From Mycobacteroides abscessus ATCC 19977 (GTDB taxonomy: Bacteria > Actinomycetota > Actinomycetes > Mycobacteriales > Mycobacteriaceae): 64,000 nt of DNA. The notes below the pieces were generated by a model. It saw only the letters and a list, made by a program, of their open reading frames with translations. It did no database searches and was not told the DNA's origin. Of the stretch, positions 53,181 through 63,734 are shown piece after piece; positions within the stretch are counted from its first letter, which is position 1; every line of letters starts with the position of its first letter. The position numbers were made by a program, and so were the translations under genes. The stretch spans positions 1,116,001-1,180,000 of the forward strand of contig NC_010397.1 of assembly GCF_000069185.1 (NCBI RefSeq), read 5' to 3'.

Positions 53181-56100
53181 ATGACTGCGACTACCCCGCC
53201 TCTCGCCGGGGTGATCCGGACAGCCTTGCGGGATCCCGCATTCGATGTTCTTGCTCCGGCTATCGCCGCCAAGACCGGCCTCGATCTGACCGCTCCGACA
53301 TGTGCACGCGCATTTGTCGTGACGGGTATGGCCGATGCGAGCGATGCGCCCGTCTTGGTTGTGACGGCCACCACCCGCGAGGCGCAAGATCTCACCGCCG
53401 AGCTACGCGACGTGTACGGCGACGCGGTGACGCTGCTGCCGTCCTGGGAGACGCTCCCGCATGAGCGATTGTCACCCGGGGTGGACACGGTGGGCGCGCG
53501 GCTGCAGGTGCTGCACCGGTTGGCCCATCCGGAGGATTCGCGTATGGGGGTACCGCTGCGCGTGGTGATCACCACCGTGCGCTCGCTGCTACAGCCGATG
53601 TCTCCCGAGCTGTTCGACCTGGAGCCGGTGGAGCTGGCCGTCGGGGCCGAGCTGGAGTTCGACGGGGTGATCGCGCGTTTGGTCGAGCTCGCGTACACGC
53701 GGGTGGATATGGTGGCTGGCCGCGGTGAGTTCGCGGTGCGCGGTGGCATTCTCGACGTGTTCAGTCCCACTGCCGACCATCCGGTGCGCGTCGAGTTCTG
53801 GGGCGACGAGGTCAGCGAGATGCGCTATTTCTCCGTCGCCGACCAGCGTTCGATCCCGGAGCTGCAGGTCGACTCCGTGCTCGCTATGCCCTGTCGCGAA
53901 CTGCTCCTCACCGACCAGGTGCGGGCCCGGGCGGCCGAGCTGGCCTCCGCCGCCGGAGTTTCCGGTAGCGAGGAGGGGCACCGGCTCGGCGCCGGGGTGG
54001 GGGAGATGCTCGCCAAACTGGCAGACGGAATCTGTGTCGACGGGATGGAATCGCTTCTGCCCGTGCTGCATTCGGGTAAGCTCACTATGCTGGTCGACCA
54101 TCTGCCAGACCATGCGCCAGTTCTGGTCTGTGACCCCGAGAAGGTTCGGACGCGCGCGGCGGACCTGGAACGCACCGGCCGGGAGTTCCTGGAGGCGTCG
54201 TGGTCGGTTGCCGCGATCGGTTCGGATGCGCCGATCGATGTTGAAGCACTGGCAGATTCGGGATTCCGCGAACTCGACGACGTCAAGCACGCGGCCGGTG
54301 AGGCCGGATATCCGTGGTGGTCGCTGAGCCCGTTGGGCATGGACAACGATCAGGCGATCGGGCTGGCGGTGCGGCCGTCGCCCTCCGCGCGTGGCCATAA
54401 GGAGGGCGCGGCGGAGATCTTCGCGATGCTGCGTGCCCATGTGATGACCGGCGGGCGGGCAGCGGTGGTCGCCGCCGGAGCCGGAACCACACACCGGATC
54501 ATCGAACAGTTGGCGGAAACCGAAACTCCCGCAACGCTGTTGGAGCCGGGTGCGGAACCCGCCGAGGGCGTGGTCGGAGTGCTGCGCGGTCACCTCACCG
54601 ACGGTGTCGTGCTCACCGGGGCGAACATCGTCATCGTCACCGAGACGGATCTGACCGGTAGCCGGGTCGCGGCCACCGACGGTAAGCGGCTGCCGGCCAA
54701 GCGCCGCAACCAGGTTGATCCGCTGGCGCTTTCCGCGGGTGACCTGGTGGTGCACGATCAGCACGGTATCGGGCGATTCGTGGAGATGGTGGAACGCACG
54801 GTCGGCGGAGCCCGCCGGGAGTACTTGGTGCTGGAGTATGCCTCCGGCAAGCGCGGCGCCGCGGCCGGTGGGCAGAGCGACCGCCTGTACGTGCCGATGG
54901 ATTCCCTGGATCAGCTGTCCCGGTATGTGGGTGGTGAATCGCCCGGCCTGAGTCGGCTGGGCGGTAGCGACTGGACCAACACGAAGACCAAGGCGCGCAA
55001 GGCGGTTCGTGAGATCGCGGGCGAACTCGTTGCACTGTATGCGGCGCGCCAGGCCGCGCCCGGACATGCCTTCGCTCCGGACACCCCATGGCAGCGCGAG
55101 ATGGAAGACGCGTTCGGATTCGTCGAGACCGTCGATCAGCTGACCGCCATCACCGAAGTGAAATCGGATATGGAAAAACCGGTCCCGATGGACCGCGTGG
55201 TGTGCGGCGATGTGGGTTACGGCAAGACCGAAATCGCGGTGCGTGCGGCGTTCAAGGCCGTCCAGGACGGTAAGCAGGTGGCGGTGCTGGTGCCCACCAC
55301 GCTGCTCGCCGACCAGCATCTGCAGACGTTCACCAATCGCACCGCCGGCTTTCCGGTGAAGGTGGCGGGCCTGTCGCGGTTCACCGATCCGTTGACCTCG
55401 AAGCTGGTCGTCGAGGGAATGGCCGACGGTTCGGTCGACATCGTCATCGGCACGCACCGGCTACTGCAGACCGGCGTGCGGTGGAAAGACCTCGGCCTGG
55501 TGATCGTCGACGAGGAACAGCGGTTCGGCGTGGAGCACAAGGAGCACATCAAGGCGCTGCGCACCCATGTGGACGTGCTCACCATGAGCGCGACCCCGAT
55601 TCCACGCACCCTGGAGATGAGCCTGGCCGGTATCCGCGAGATGTCGACCATCTTGACCCCGCCCGAGGAGCGTTATCCGGTGCTCACCTATGTGGGCCCG
55701 CACGACGACAAGCAGGTGGCAGCGGCGCTTCGTCGTGAGTTGTTGCGCGATGGCCAGGCGTTCTACGTGCATAACCGGGTAAGCACCATCGACAAGGCCG
55801 CCGCGCGCATACGCGACCTCGTTCCGGAGGCCAGAGTCGTTGTCGCACATGGCCAGATGCCGGAAGAGATGCTGGAGCGCACCGTACAGGGATTCTGGAA
55901 CCGGGAATACGACATCCTGGTGTGTACCACCATCATCGAGACGGGGCTGGACATCTCCAACGCCAACACCCTGATCGTGGAGCGGGCCGACATCTTCGGT
56001 CTGTCCCAGCTACACCAGCTGCGTGGTCGTGTCGGCCGCAGCCGCGAACGCGGGTACGCCTATTTCTTGTATTCACCCGAGGTGCCGCTCACCGAGACCG

Positions 56101-56831
56101 CGTACGACAGGCTTTCCACGATCGCGCAGAACAACGATCTGGGTGCCGGCATGGCGGTGGCCATGAAAGACCTGGAAATCCGTGGCGCCGGCAATGTGCT
56201 CGGTGTCGAGCAATCCGGGCACGTCGCCGGGGTGGGTTTCGATCTGTACGTGCGTCTCGTCGGCGAGGCCGTCGAGGCGTATCGCGCTGCCGCCGACGGG
56301 AAGACGGTGCTGACCGCCGAGGAGCCCAAGGAGGTGCGCATCGATCTTCCGGTCGACGCGCATCTGCCCACCGACTACATCGGCAGCGATCGGCTGCGGC
56401 TCGAGGCATACCGTCGGCTGGCGGCTGCCGCGGACGCCGCACAGATCAATGCCGCGGTCGAGGAGCTCGCCGACCGCTATGGACCGCTGCCGCTGCCCGT
56501 GCAGCGGCTGGTCGCGGTCGCTTCGCTGCGTTTACTGTGCCGCGAGATGGGAATCACCGATCTTTCCGTGGTCGGTACCAATATTCGGATACAACCGTTG
56601 CCACTTCTTGATTCGGCGCAGCTGAGGCTGAAGCGTTTGCATCCGGCCGCGCAATATCGCGCGACGACTTCCGTTGTGCAGGTGCCCATCCCGCGTGCCG
56701 GTGACGGCGGTGTGGGTTCGGACCGGATTCGGGACCTAGAGCTTGTGCACATGATCGCCGAGCTGTTGGTCGCGTTGTCCGGGCGCCCGGCGGGCAGTGT
56801 TGATATAACACCACTGGAGGTGAGCAAATGA
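53181..56831 (+). CDS. mfd: Transcription-repair coupling factor
   Basis: A 1216-residue DNA translocase that removes stalled RNA polymerase and recruits UvrA. The N-terminal UvrB-like domains are followed by the RNA-polymerase-interacting domain near residues 515-590 and the helicase core: G-D-V-G-Y-G-K-T (Walker A, ~676), I-V-D-E-E-Q-R-F-G (~776), S-A-T-P-I-P-R-T-L (motif III) and [10 protein letters not shown] (motif VI). The TRCF C-terminal domain ends the protein. ATG 53181 is used. Rv1020; the stop overlaps mazG as ATGA. Confidence 0.96.
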   Translation: MTATTPPLAGVIRTALRDPAFDVLAPAIAAKTGLDLTAPTCARAFVVTGMADASDAPVLVVTATTREAQDLTAELRDVYGDAVTLLPSWETLPHERLSPGVDTVGARLQVLHRLAHPEDSRMGVPLRVVITTVRSLLQPMSPELFDLEPVELAVGAELEFDGVIARLVELAYTRVDMVAGRGEFAVRGGILDVFSPTADHPVRVEFWGDEVSEMRYFSVADQRSIPELQVDSVLAMPCRELLLTDQVRARAAELASAAGVSGSEEGHRLGAGVGEMLAKLADGICVDGMESLLPVLHSGKLTMLVDHLPDHAPVLVCDPEKVRTRAADLERTGREFLEASWSVAAIGSDAPIDVEALADSGFRELDDVKHAAGEAGYPWWSLSPLGMDNDQAIGLAVRPSPSARGHKEGAAEIFAMLRAHVMTGGRAAVVAAGAGTTHRIIEQLAETETPATLLEPGAEPAEGVVGVLRGHLTDGVVLTGANIVIVTETDLTGSRVAATDGKRLPAKRRNQVDPLALSAGDLVVHDQHGIGRFVEMVERTVGGARREYLVLEYASGKRGAAAGGQSDRLYVPMDSLDQLSRYVGGESPGLSRLGGSDWTNTKTKARKAVREIAGELVALYAARQAAPGHAFAPDTPWQREMEDAFGFVETVDQLTAITEVKSDMEKPVPMDRVVCGDVGYGKTEIAVRAAFKAVQDGKQVAVLVPTTLLADQHLQTFTNRTAGFPVKVAGLSRFTDPLTSKLVVEGMADGSVDIVIGTHRLLQTGVRWKDLGLVIVDEEQRFGVEHKEHIKALRTHVDVLTMSATPIPRTLEMSLAGIREMSTILTPPEERYPVLTYVGPHDDKQVAAALRRELLRDGQAFYVHNRVSTIDKAAARIRDLVPEARVVVAHGQMPEEMLERTVQGFWNREYDILVCTTIIETGLDISNANTLIVERADIFGLSQLHQLRGRVGRSRERGYAYFLYSPEVPLTETAYDRLSTIAQNNDLGAGMAVAMKDLEIRGAGNVLGVEQSGHVAGVGFDLYVRLVGEAVEAYRAAADGKTVLTAEEPKEVRIDLPVDAHLPTDYIGSDRLRLEAYRRLAAAADAAQINAAVEELADRYGPLPLPVQRLVAVASLRLLCREMGITDLSVVGTNIRIQPLPLLDSAQLRLKRLHPAAQYRATTSVVQVPIPRAGDGGVGSDRIRDLELVHMIAELLVALSGRPAGSVDITPLEVSK

Positions 56832-57880
56832 CCGTCATACTCGTCGACCCACGCCATCCGTCGATGGTTCCGGTCGAGGCGGTCGCGTTGCTCGCCGGTG
56901 ATCTGCAGTACACGGAGGAACTGCCGGTGCGGCTGGCGTGGTCGCTGTCGACGGCGCGCCCGGTGTACATCGGCGAGGACGCTCCCGCCCTGTTGTCCTC
57001 GGATCCAGACCATCCGGAGGTGCGCGCGCGGGTCAAGGCGGGCGCCGCGGTCATCGCACCGCCGGCACGGCAAGGTGAAAAGCTCATCGACGCGGTAGCG
57101 GTGATGGACAGGCTGCGGACGAACGGGCCGTGGGAGAGCACTCAGACGCACGATTCGTTGCGTCGGTATCTGCTCGAGGAGACCTACGAGCTTTTTGATG
57201 CCGTGCGCACCGGGGACGCCGACGAGCTTCGTGAGGAATTGGGCGATGTATTGCTACAGGTGCTCTTTCACGCGCGTATCGCCGAGGACGCCCCGGAGCA
57301 CCCGTTCAATATCGACGATGTGGCCGAGACGCTGCTGAGCAAACTGGGCAACCGCATCCCGGTCCTGCTCGGTGCCGGTGGTGATTCCGCCTCGATCTCA
57401 CTGGAAGAGCAATTGGCGCAGTGGGAAGAACGCAAGGCCGAGGAGAAGAAAGACCGGGACTCCTGCCTGGATGGCATATCCAGTAGTCAACCCGCGCTTG
57501 CGCTTACTCAGAAGGTGCTGGGCAGGGTGACGGCCGCGGGTCTGCCCGCGGAGCTGATTCCCGCACAACTGTTGTCGGTGCGCATCGACCCCGACGGTGA
57601 CGCCGAAAACCAGCTCCGTGCCGATGCTTTGGAATTCATGGACACCGTGCGGCGCGCCGAGAAGGACATCCTGCGGGGACGTCGCGGCGACGACGTGGCC
57701 TCTGAGCTGGATGTCAGCGATCTGCGCGAGGTGAGCACGGAGGAATGGCGCGCGCACTGGCGGCAGGCCCCCGCAGACCCCGCGGCGGCCACGGAGACGG
57801 ATCTCACCGCTGAAGAGCAGCAGCCTGACGTGCATGACGACGAGGAAGCCGCGGATTCCGGCCGGCCGAAGAGTGCCTAG
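56828..57880 (+). CDS. mazG: Nucleoside triphosphate pyrophosphohydrolase MazG
   Basis: A 350-residue house-cleaning enzyme that hydrolyses (d)NTPs, including oxidised ones, to monophosphates. The N-terminal ~110 residues are the mycobacterium-specific extension. The catalytic helices follow: [10 protein letters not shown] (E-E-x-x-E) and [13 protein letters not shown] (E-x-x-D). A second, weaker MazG-like segment and an acidic tail complete the protein. ATGA overlap with mfd shows coupled translation, linking nucleotide sanitation with repair as in M. tuberculosis Rv1020-Rv1021. Confidence 0.94.
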   Translation: MTVILVDPRHPSMVPVEAVALLAGDLQYTEELPVRLAWSLSTARPVYIGEDAPALLSSDPDHPEVRARVKAGAAVIAPPARQGEKLIDAVAVMDRLRTNGPWESTQTHDSLRRYLLEETYELFDAVRTGDADELREELGDVLLQVLFHARIAEDAPEHPFNIDDVAETLLSKLGNRIPVLLGAGGDSASISLEEQLAQWEERKAEEKKDRDSCLDGISSSQPALALTQKVLGRVTAAGLPAELIPAQLLSVRIDPDGDAENQLRADALEFMDTVRRAEKDILRGRRGDDVASELDVSDLREVSTEEWRAHWRQAPADPAAATETDLTAEEQQPDVHDDEEAADSGRPKSA

Positions 57881-57969
57881 CTCCGGTATCTGTAGCTAAA
57901 TTCACGGCGGACGGGACTTTATGCCCGTCGTGTCGGGACCATTGCCCGTGAGGGTATTTGCACTGCGTA

Positions 57970-57988
57970 TTAGGGGTGCCATACCTTA
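57970..57988. promoter_or_regulatory. Imperfect IdeR-like iron box before efeUO
   Basis: TTAGGGGTGCCATACCTTA agrees with the IdeR consensus (TTAGGTTAGSCTAACCTAA) at 13-14 of 19 positions and keeps both outer arms (TTAGG...CCTTA). It ends five bases before GTG 57994, so iron-bound IdeR could block the promoter or translation. Iron control of Efe systems makes this site plausible. Confidence 0.45.
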
Positions 57989-57993
57989 TCTGC

Positions 57994-60045
57994 GTGGTCT
58001 TGTCAGACGCGATTCCCAACTTGCTCATCGGCCTGCGCGAGGGGCTTGAAGCCGGACTGGTGGTGAGCATTTTGCTTGCCGCCGTCCATCGATCCGCGCT
58101 GGCGGAGCAGGGCCGTCGCGTCACTGCTCCGATATGGCTGGGTGTGCTCGGCGCTCTCACGGTGTCCGCCAGCTTCGCGGCAGTACTCAACTCCACCACC
58201 AGTTCCCTGAGCGCCATCGGCCAGGACGTGGTGGGCGGGTTGCTCAGCATCCTGGCGGTCGGACTCGTCACCGCGATGATCTTCTGGATGTCGCGCACCG
58301 CGGCCAACCTGTCGGGTGAACTGTCCGGAAAGGTAGAGCATGCCCTGGTCCTCGGCGCGGGGGCACTCGCGCTGACCGCGTTCCTCGCGGTTGCCCGCGA
58401 GGGCCTGGAGACCACCCTGTTCTTCTGGACCGCGGCCAAGGCGGCCGGCGAGACCACTGGCCCGGTGGTCGGTGGCGCCCTCGGTCTGGCCATTGCCGTG
58501 GTGCTGTGCTGGCTGCTGTACCGGCGCGCGGTTCGCCTGAATCTCAGGGTGTTCTTCACTCGGACCGCCATCGTCCTGATCGTGATCGCCGCGGGCATCC
58601 TGGCCTACGGTGTGGGGGATCTGCAGACCGCGGGCTGGCTGCCCGGACACTCCTGGTACGCCTTCGATCTGAGCCCACGGATATCCGCGGACTCCTGGTG
58701 GGTAACCATCATCACCGGCATCACACAGCTCACGCCCAGGATGACGGTGCTTCAGGTGCTGGCCTGGGTCGGATACCTGGTCATGGTCATTCCGGCGTTC
58801 ATGAGGGTCTCGCGGATGGCGCCCTCACCCGCCGGGCCTGAGGAGGACCAGGCGCCATCGGCCTTTGCGCGCCTGATCGGCCAGCGTCCCGTCGCTGTCG
58901 CGGCTGCCATTGTGGTGGTGCCCGCGCTGTTGGCCGCGGCCGTTATCGCGATCTTGCCCGCGGCCAACCACGATGCCGGCGCCCAGGTGACGGTGACCGC
59001 CGAGGGCTGTGCCGATGACTGGAAATCGGCACGGTCCGGCTTGCAGACGTTCACCGTGATGAACAGGTCAGGCAAGACGGGGGAGATCAATCTCGTCGAT
59101 ACCAATAACGCGGTCGTTGCCGAGATCGAGACTCTGGGCCCATCCACGAGCGCTACTATGACGGCCGCGTTGTCGAATGGAACCTACAAATTCGTGTGCC
59201 TCATGGCCGGTGAGCCCGCCAAATACTCTGCGGCTCAACAAGTCAGTGGCGATTCGGTCCCCGGCGCTCCGCAACCGGTGGTGCGTGTGACCGACGAAGA
59301 TCTCGCGGTGCCGATGGCGGCATACCAGCGGTACGCCGATGGCTTGCTGGGTGTTCTCGGTGGTCAGGTCCGGGCCGTGCGCAACGACCTGGGGTCCGGC
59401 AACATCGAGGCCGCCAAGAAGGATTGGGTGCCGGCGATTTTGACCTGGAACCGGATTGGCGCCGCCTACGGCAGTTTCAAGGACTACGGAGACGCCATTG
59501 CCGGGCTGCCCCACGGGCTGCCCGACGGGGTCGACGATCCCGATTTCAAAGGCTTGCGCCGCCTGGAATATGGGTTGTGGCATGGTCAGTCGGCGTCCAC
59601 GCTGACTCCGGTCGCGGACGAGCTGGGGGCCACCATCGATACGTTGCGTGCCAACCTGTCGGATGTGATGACCGATCCGGCCGACCAGACCAAGCGTCCT
59701 CACGAAATCCTGGAGGACACCTTGCGTTTCCAGCTCATGGGCTTCACTGATCAGGGCGCGGGTACCGAATACCCGGAAGCGGCAGCGGCCGTCGATGCCA
59801 CCCGGGCGGTGCTCGAGCAGTTCGCGCCGCTGGTCACCGCTCGTGCGCCGAAGCTGTTGGGGGAAAGCATGTCCCGGCTTGACGTGCTGGACGCCGCGCT
59901 CAAGGCCACGCAACGGGATGGCCGCTGGCGCCCTCTCGCGCAGGTGCCGCTGCGCCAGCGACAGTCGGTAAACGCGGCGCTCGGCAATGCGGTCGAGAAG
60001 CTTGCCTCGGTACCGCTGCTCATCGAACTTCCGCCGAGCCGTTGA
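57994..60045 (+). CDS. EfeU-EfeO fusion: iron permease with cupredoxin and imelysin-like domains
   Basis: GTG 57994 (V-V-L-S-D-A-I-P-N-L-L-I-G) gives 683 residues; the frame is open to TTG 57958, but those codons coincide with the IdeR-like box. Residues 1-265 form an FTR1/EfeU permease of about seven helices with both R-E-G-L-E motifs (residues 15-19 and 135-139) that bind Fe(III). A further helix near 300-320 leads to a cupredoxin-like domain (about 330-420, Cys in E-G-C-A-D-D-W and F-V-C-L-M) and an M75/imelysin domain (about 430-680), together equivalent to EfeO. The M75 G-x-H-x-x-E motif reads G-L-R-R-L-E: His is Arg522. efeB follows after 17 bases. Confidence 0.88.
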   Translation: MVLSDAIPNLLIGLREGLEAGLVVSILLAAVHRSALAEQGRRVTAPIWLGVLGALTVSASFAAVLNSTTSSLSAIGQDVVGGLLSILAVGLVTAMIFWMSRTAANLSGELSGKVEHALVLGAGALALTAFLAVAREGLETTLFFWTAAKAAGETTGPVVGGALGLAIAVVLCWLLYRRAVRLNLRVFFTRTAIVLIVIAAGILAYGVGDLQTAGWLPGHSWYAFDLSPRISADSWWVTIITGITQLTPRMTVLQVLAWVGYLVMVIPAFMRVSRMAPSPAGPEEDQAPSAFARLIGQRPVAVAAAIVVVPALLAAAVIAILPAANHDAGAQVTVTAEGCADDWKSARSGLQTFTVMNRSGKTGEINLVDTNNAVVAEIETLGPSTSATMTAALSNGTYKFVCLMAGEPAKYSAAQQVSGDSVPGAPQPVVRVTDEDLAVPMAAYQRYADGLLGVLGGQVRAVRNDLGSGNIEAAKKDWVPAILTWNRIGAAYGSFKDYGDAIAGLPHGLPDGVDDPDFKGLRRLEYGLWHGQSASTLTPVADELGATIDTLRANLSDVMTDPADQTKRPHEILEDTLRFQLMGFTDQGAGTEYPEAAAAVDATRAVLEQFAPLVTARAPKLLGESMSRLDVLDAALKATQRDGRWRPLAQVPLRQRQSVNAALGNAVEKLASVPLLIELPPSR

Positions 60046-60062
60046 CCAAGGAGTCGCGCAAT

Positions 60063-61289
60063 ATGGATGTCAATCGCAGGAACTTCCTTCGTGGTGCCGC
60101 CGTCGGAGCCGCGGGTACCGCGATCACGGGTGCGGCGCTCGTCAAGGGTGCCGAGGTCGATGCGAACGCGGCAGCGGTGGCTGTCCCGCCCAGCCGGTAT
60201 CCGTTCCATGGGGTGCACCAATCCGGGATTCTGGTTCCGCCCCCGGCCGAAAAGCAGAACTTCGCCTGTCACGTGGCCTTCGATGTGATCTCGAAGGACA
60301 AGGACGCGGTGGTGGCCGCCTTCAAGACGCTCACCGCCCGTGCGCGGTTCCTATGCGATGGTGGCACCCCGCCGGACTTGGGCATCGGTGAGCCCCCCGC
60401 CGACAGTGCGGTACTGGGCCCGGTGGTCGAATCGGATGGATTGACGGTGACGGTCGCCGTTGGTTCGAGCCTGTTCGACCGGCGGTTCGGGCTCGCGGAT
60501 CGCAAACCCGCCAAGTTGAAGCCCATGACGGTGTTTCCCAACGACTTTCCCGAGGCGGCCTGGTCGCACGGGGATCTGTTGGTACAGCTGTGCGCCCACA
60601 ACCCGGACACGGTGCATCACGCATTGCGGGATATCACCCGCGCCGTCCGGGGTGATCTACAAATGCGTTGGCGCATAGAGGGATACAACTCGCCGCCGCG
60701 CCCGTCCGGGACGGGCCGCAACCTGTTGGGGTTCAAGGACGGTACCGCCAACCCGGTATCCGATGACGCCGAGAAGCTGGTATGGACCGGCGACGGTGAA
60801 CCCGCCTGGACCGCGGGGGGCACCTACATGGTGGTGCGCTTGATCCGCATGATGGTCGAGTTCTGGGACCGTGTCTCCATCAACGAGCAGGAGCGCATGT
60901 TCGGCCGCCGCCGCGACAGCGGTGCGCCGCTGGACGGCAACAACGAGTTCGATACGCCCAACTATGCCGCCGACGCGGACGGCAAGACGATTCCGCTCGA
61001 CGCGCACATCCGGCTGGCCAATCCGCGCACCGGCGACACCGACAACCAGCGGCTGGTGCGCCGCTCCTACAACTACGACCTGGGCGTGGATGCGAACGGC
61101 AACATGCAGTCAGGCCACGTCTTCGTCTGCTACCAACAGGATCTGGAGCGTCAGTTCGAGACGGTGCAGAACCGTCTCAACGACGAGCCACTCATTGATT
61201 ACGTGCAGCCGTTCGGGGGCGGCTACTTCTTTGCGCTGCCCGGTATCGCTGATGAAAAGGACTGGTACGGCAGGGCTCTACTCGGCTAG
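60063..61289 (+). CDS. efeB: EfeB, Tat-exported DyP-type heme peroxidase (operon 1)
   Basis: ATG 60063 with AAGGAG upstream gives 408 residues; the in-frame TTG 60042 would place the Shine-Dalgarno inside the coding region. A twin-arginine signal (N-R-R-N-F-L-R-G-A-A-V-G) covers the first ~40 residues, so the folded, heme-loaded enzyme goes to the periplasm. DyP signature: L-L-G-F-K-D-G-T-A-N, with the catalytic Asp in G-F-K-D-G-T, plus W-T-A-G-G-T-Y-M-V-V-R-L-I-R and the distal Arg region. EfeB oxidises Fe(II) or frees iron from heme for EfeU. Stop lies five bases from the stop of the converging efeB. Confidence 0.92.
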   Translation: MDVNRRNFLRGAAVGAAGTAITGAALVKGAEVDANAAAVAVPPSRYPFHGVHQSGILVPPPAEKQNFACHVAFDVISKDKDAVVAAFKTLTARARFLCDGGTPPDLGIGEPPADSAVLGPVVESDGLTVTVAVGSSLFDRRFGLADRKPAKLKPMTVFPNDFPEAAWSHGDLLVQLCAHNPDTVHHALRDITRAVRGDLQMRWRIEGYNSPPRPSGTGRNLLGFKDGTANPVSDDAEKLVWTGDGEPAWTAGGTYMVVRLIRMMVEFWDRVSINEQERMFGRRRDSGAPLDGNNEFDTPNYAADADGKTIPLDAHIRLANPRTGDTDNQRLVRRSYNYDLGVDANGNMQSGHVFVCYQQDLERQFETVQNRLNDEPLIDYVQPFGGGYFFALPGIADEKDWYGRALLG

Positions 61290-61294
61290 CACCA

Positions 61295-62554
61295 TCAGCC
61301 GAAAAGCGCCTGGCCCCAGTACTCCTTGGGTCCCAGGCCCGGTGGGCAGGCAAAGATGGCCGAACCGGTGTGCAGGATGTATTCGTTGAGCGCATCCTCG
61401 GTGGCGAGCTTGCGCTGCATCGGGATGAACTGGGTCTGCGGATTGCGCACGAAGGCGATGAAGAACAGCCCGGCGTCCAGATGTCCGAAGCCGTCCGATC
61501 CGTCGGTGAAGTTGTAACCGCGGCGCAGGATTTCGATTCCGCCCAGTTCCTCCGCCGAGGCCAGCCGCACATGTGAATCCACATCGAGCAGCGGTTCCCC
61601 ATCCGGCTTTTTGCCGGTGAAATCGAGGGCCGCGAACTCGTCGGCCTGACCGATGGGCGCGCCGGACCCCTTGGCGCGCCCGATGACCCGTTCTTGCTCG
61701 GTGAGCACCGTGCGATCCCAACTCTCGATCAGCATCCGGATGCGCCGCGCCACCAGGTAGGTGCCGCCGGCCATCCATGCGGGATCGTCACCCTTGGCCA
61801 CCCAGACACTGGAGTCCACCTTGGCGGTGTCCTCGGCCTTGATGTTGCGGGTTCCGTCCTTGAATCCGAACAGATTTCGTGGCGTCACCTGCGATCGACT
61901 GGTCGATGAGGTGCGCCCGAATCCCAGCTGTGACCACTTGACCGCGACCGTGCCGAAGCCCACCCGAGCCAGATTGCGGATGGCGTGCACCGCGACCTGC
62001 GGGTCGTCGGCGCAGGCCTGGATGCAGATATCACCGCCGCAGCGGGCCGGATCCAGCTTCTCGTTGCGGAACTTGGGCAGTTCCTGCAGTGGTGGGGGCA
62101 GTTTGTCGGCGATACCGAATCGGTCCACCCCGTCCTTGCGGAAGAAAGAGGGGCCGAAGCCGATCGTCAGGGTTAGCGCCGAGGCAGCCAGGTCCAATGC
62201 TTCGCCGGTGTCCGTGGGCGGCGAATAGGGATTGCCGTCCACCGCACCGCCGGATGTGGTCTCCTCGCCCCGAGTCATCCGATCGGCCATCTCGGTCCAC
62301 TGGCGCAGCATGGCCTGTACCTCGCCGCGGGTCGCGTTGGGCATGACATCGAAGGCGCAGAAGTGCATCCGGTCCTGCGCCGGGGTCACGATCCCGGCCT
62401 GATGGTCGCCGCGGAACGGGACCTTGACGTTGACCGGTCCGGTGCTGGCCGCGCTCGCGCGACCACCCAACACCCCCGCCCCGGCGGCTCCGGCGACGGC
62501 GGCGGTGACTCCTGCCGCGCCCAGCAGCTTGCGGCGGTTGAGCCCCGTGCTCAC
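61295..62554 (-). CDS. efeB: EfeB, Tat-exported DyP-type heme peroxidase (operon 2)
   Basis: GTG 62554 gives 419 residues with twin-arginine leader S-T-G-L-N-R-R-K-L-L-G-A-A-G-V-T; upstream in-frame codons run into efeO and are not used. DyP motifs: N-L-F-G-F-K-D-G-T-R-N, W-M-A-G-G-T-Y-L-V-A-R-R-I-R and R-R-G-Y-N-F-T. It differs from the operon 1 EfeB in its N-terminal region (an extra S-P-P-T-D-T-G-E segment) and is clearly a separate paralogue, not a recent copy. It begins 25 bases after the efeO stop, giving the classical efeU-efeO-efeB order on this strand. Confidence 0.92.
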   Translation of the reverse strand: MSTGLNRRKLLGAAGVTAAVAGAAGAGVLGGRASAASTGPVNVKVPFRGDHQAGIVTPAQDRMHFCAFDVMPNATRGEVQAMLRQWTEMADRMTRGEETTSGGAVDGNPYSPPTDTGEALDLAASALTLTIGFGPSFFRKDGVDRFGIADKLPPPLQELPKFRNEKLDPARCGGDICIQACADDPQVAVHAIRNLARVGFGTVAVKWSQLGFGRTSSTSRSQVTPRNLFGFKDGTRNIKAEDTAKVDSSVWVAKGDDPAWMAGGTYLVARRIRMLIESWDRTVLTEQERVIGRAKGSGAPIGQADEFAALDFTGKKPDGEPLLDVDSHVRLASAEELGGIEILRRGYNFTDGSDGFGHLDAGLFFIAFVRNPQTQFIPMQRKLATEDALNEYILHTGSAIFACPPGLGPKEYWGQALFG

Positions 62555-62579
62555 GCTGGGCTCTCTGCGTGCACGCCGC

Positions 62580-63734
62580 TCATCGTCCGGCGATGACACC
62601 TTGTACCTCGCTGACCTCCTTGGACAACGCGTCAATGGCATGTGCCAATTCGATGCGCTGATCTTGAGTCACCGTGTCGTAGAAGACGAATCCATCGCCC
62701 TTGCGGTACTTGCCCAGGAGGGCGTCGACTTCCTTGAAGCGCTTGTCGATCGCTTGTCCCAGTTCAGGCTTGCGTTCATCGAGAATCGGCCGCACGGTCG
62801 CGACGGCGTTCTGTGAGCCGTCGAGGTTGGCCTGGAAGTCCCACAGGTCGGTGTGGCTGAAGGTCTCTTCCTCGCCCGAGATCTTCGTCCTGGCCACCTC
62901 GTCGAGCAGAGTCTGCGCGCCACCGGCGATCTTGGTGGTGTTGATGTCGAAATCCTTGGCCCGCACTCCGTCCGAGAGTTCCTTGATGTCCTTGAGCAGC
63001 TGATCGGCGATCGCATTGGTGTCCGGCTGTAGGCCGGTCACCCACAGGTCCTTCTCCAGTCGGTGATAGCCGGTCCATTTCTCGCCGGGCTGAAGATCGG
63101 CCTCGCGCAAGTCGATTCGTGGGTCGAGATCGTTCGGGAAGGCTTCGGCCACCGGCTCGATCCGTTCGTAGTACACGCGGCTGGTCGGGTACTGAGCCTT
63201 GGCGGAGGCGATGTCCTTGGCTTTGACCGCGGCCACGAACTTGGCTGCGGCCTCGCTCAGGGCGTCGACCTGGCTGATCACGTAGCCGCGGTAGCGGTCG
63301 GTGGCGTCCTTGAACTTGCCTTCGGCGTCCAGTTTCACCGCGGCTCCGGTGATCGTGAGGTCGCCGCGGATGCCGTCGCCGATCATGCCTGGCTTGCAGG
63401 CGGTCTGGTATGTGCCGGGTTCGGTGAACTGCACGATGAGCTTGCGGCTGATGCCCGAGCCGATGTTTTCGACCTCGCCGAGGGCACGGTCGCCCTTGTC
63501 GTAGACGTAGAACTCGGTCACCTTCGAGCCATTGTTGGTCACGTTGAAAGTGACTGGGCCCGTGGTTCCCTCGGTCTTGGACAGCTGGCAGCTGGAGTCG
63601 GTCGCGGTGACCGTGATCTCCTGGCCACCGCCCGCGGCACCGCCCTGGGCAGGCTCCTTGGGAGTGCATCCGGCCAGCGTGGTGCCGGCGGCCACCGCAA
63701 GTGCGGCACCAACATAGGCAAGTGACGGTTTCAT
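62580..63734 (-). CDS. efeO: EfeO, iron-uptake lipoprotein with cupredoxin and M75 domains
   Basis: ATG 63734 overlaps the efeU stop (ATGA) and gives 384 residues. The leader A-Y-V-G-A-A-L-A-V-A-A-G-T-T-L-A-G-C ends in a lipobox, so the mature protein is anchored to the outer face of the inner membrane. Residues about 40-130 are cupredoxin-like (D-S-S-C-Q-L-S, Y-Q-T-A-C-K-P-G). The rest is the M75/imelysin domain with an intact G-x-H-x-x-E motif (G-Y-H-R-L-E). It binds periplasmic iron and passes it to EfeU. The intact motif contrasts with the degenerate one in the EfeU-EfeO fusion. Confidence 0.92.
   Translation of the reverse strand: MKPSLAYVGAALAVAAGTTLAGCTPKEPAQGGAAGGGQEITVTATDSSCQLSKTEGTTGPVTFNVTNNGSKVTEFYVYDKGDRALGEVENIGSGISRKLIVQFTEPGTYQTACKPGMIGDGIRGDLTITGAAVKLDAEGKFKDATDRYRGYVISQVDALSEAAAKFVAAVKAKDIASAKAQYPTSRVYYERIEPVAEAFPNDLDPRIDLREADLQPGEKWTGYHRLEKDLWVTGLQPDTNAIADQLLKDIKELSDGVRAKDFDINTTKIAGGAQTLLDEVARTKISGEEETFSHTDLWDFQANLDGSQNAVATVRPILDERKPELGQAIDKRFKEVDALLGKYRKGDGFVFYDTVTQDQRIELAHAIDALSKEVSEVQGVIAGR

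Noticed and set aside
53589..55457. 622-codon open frame antisense to mfd
   Set aside because: Composition (His/Arg/Gln-rich) is noise and mfd is unmistakable on the plus strand.
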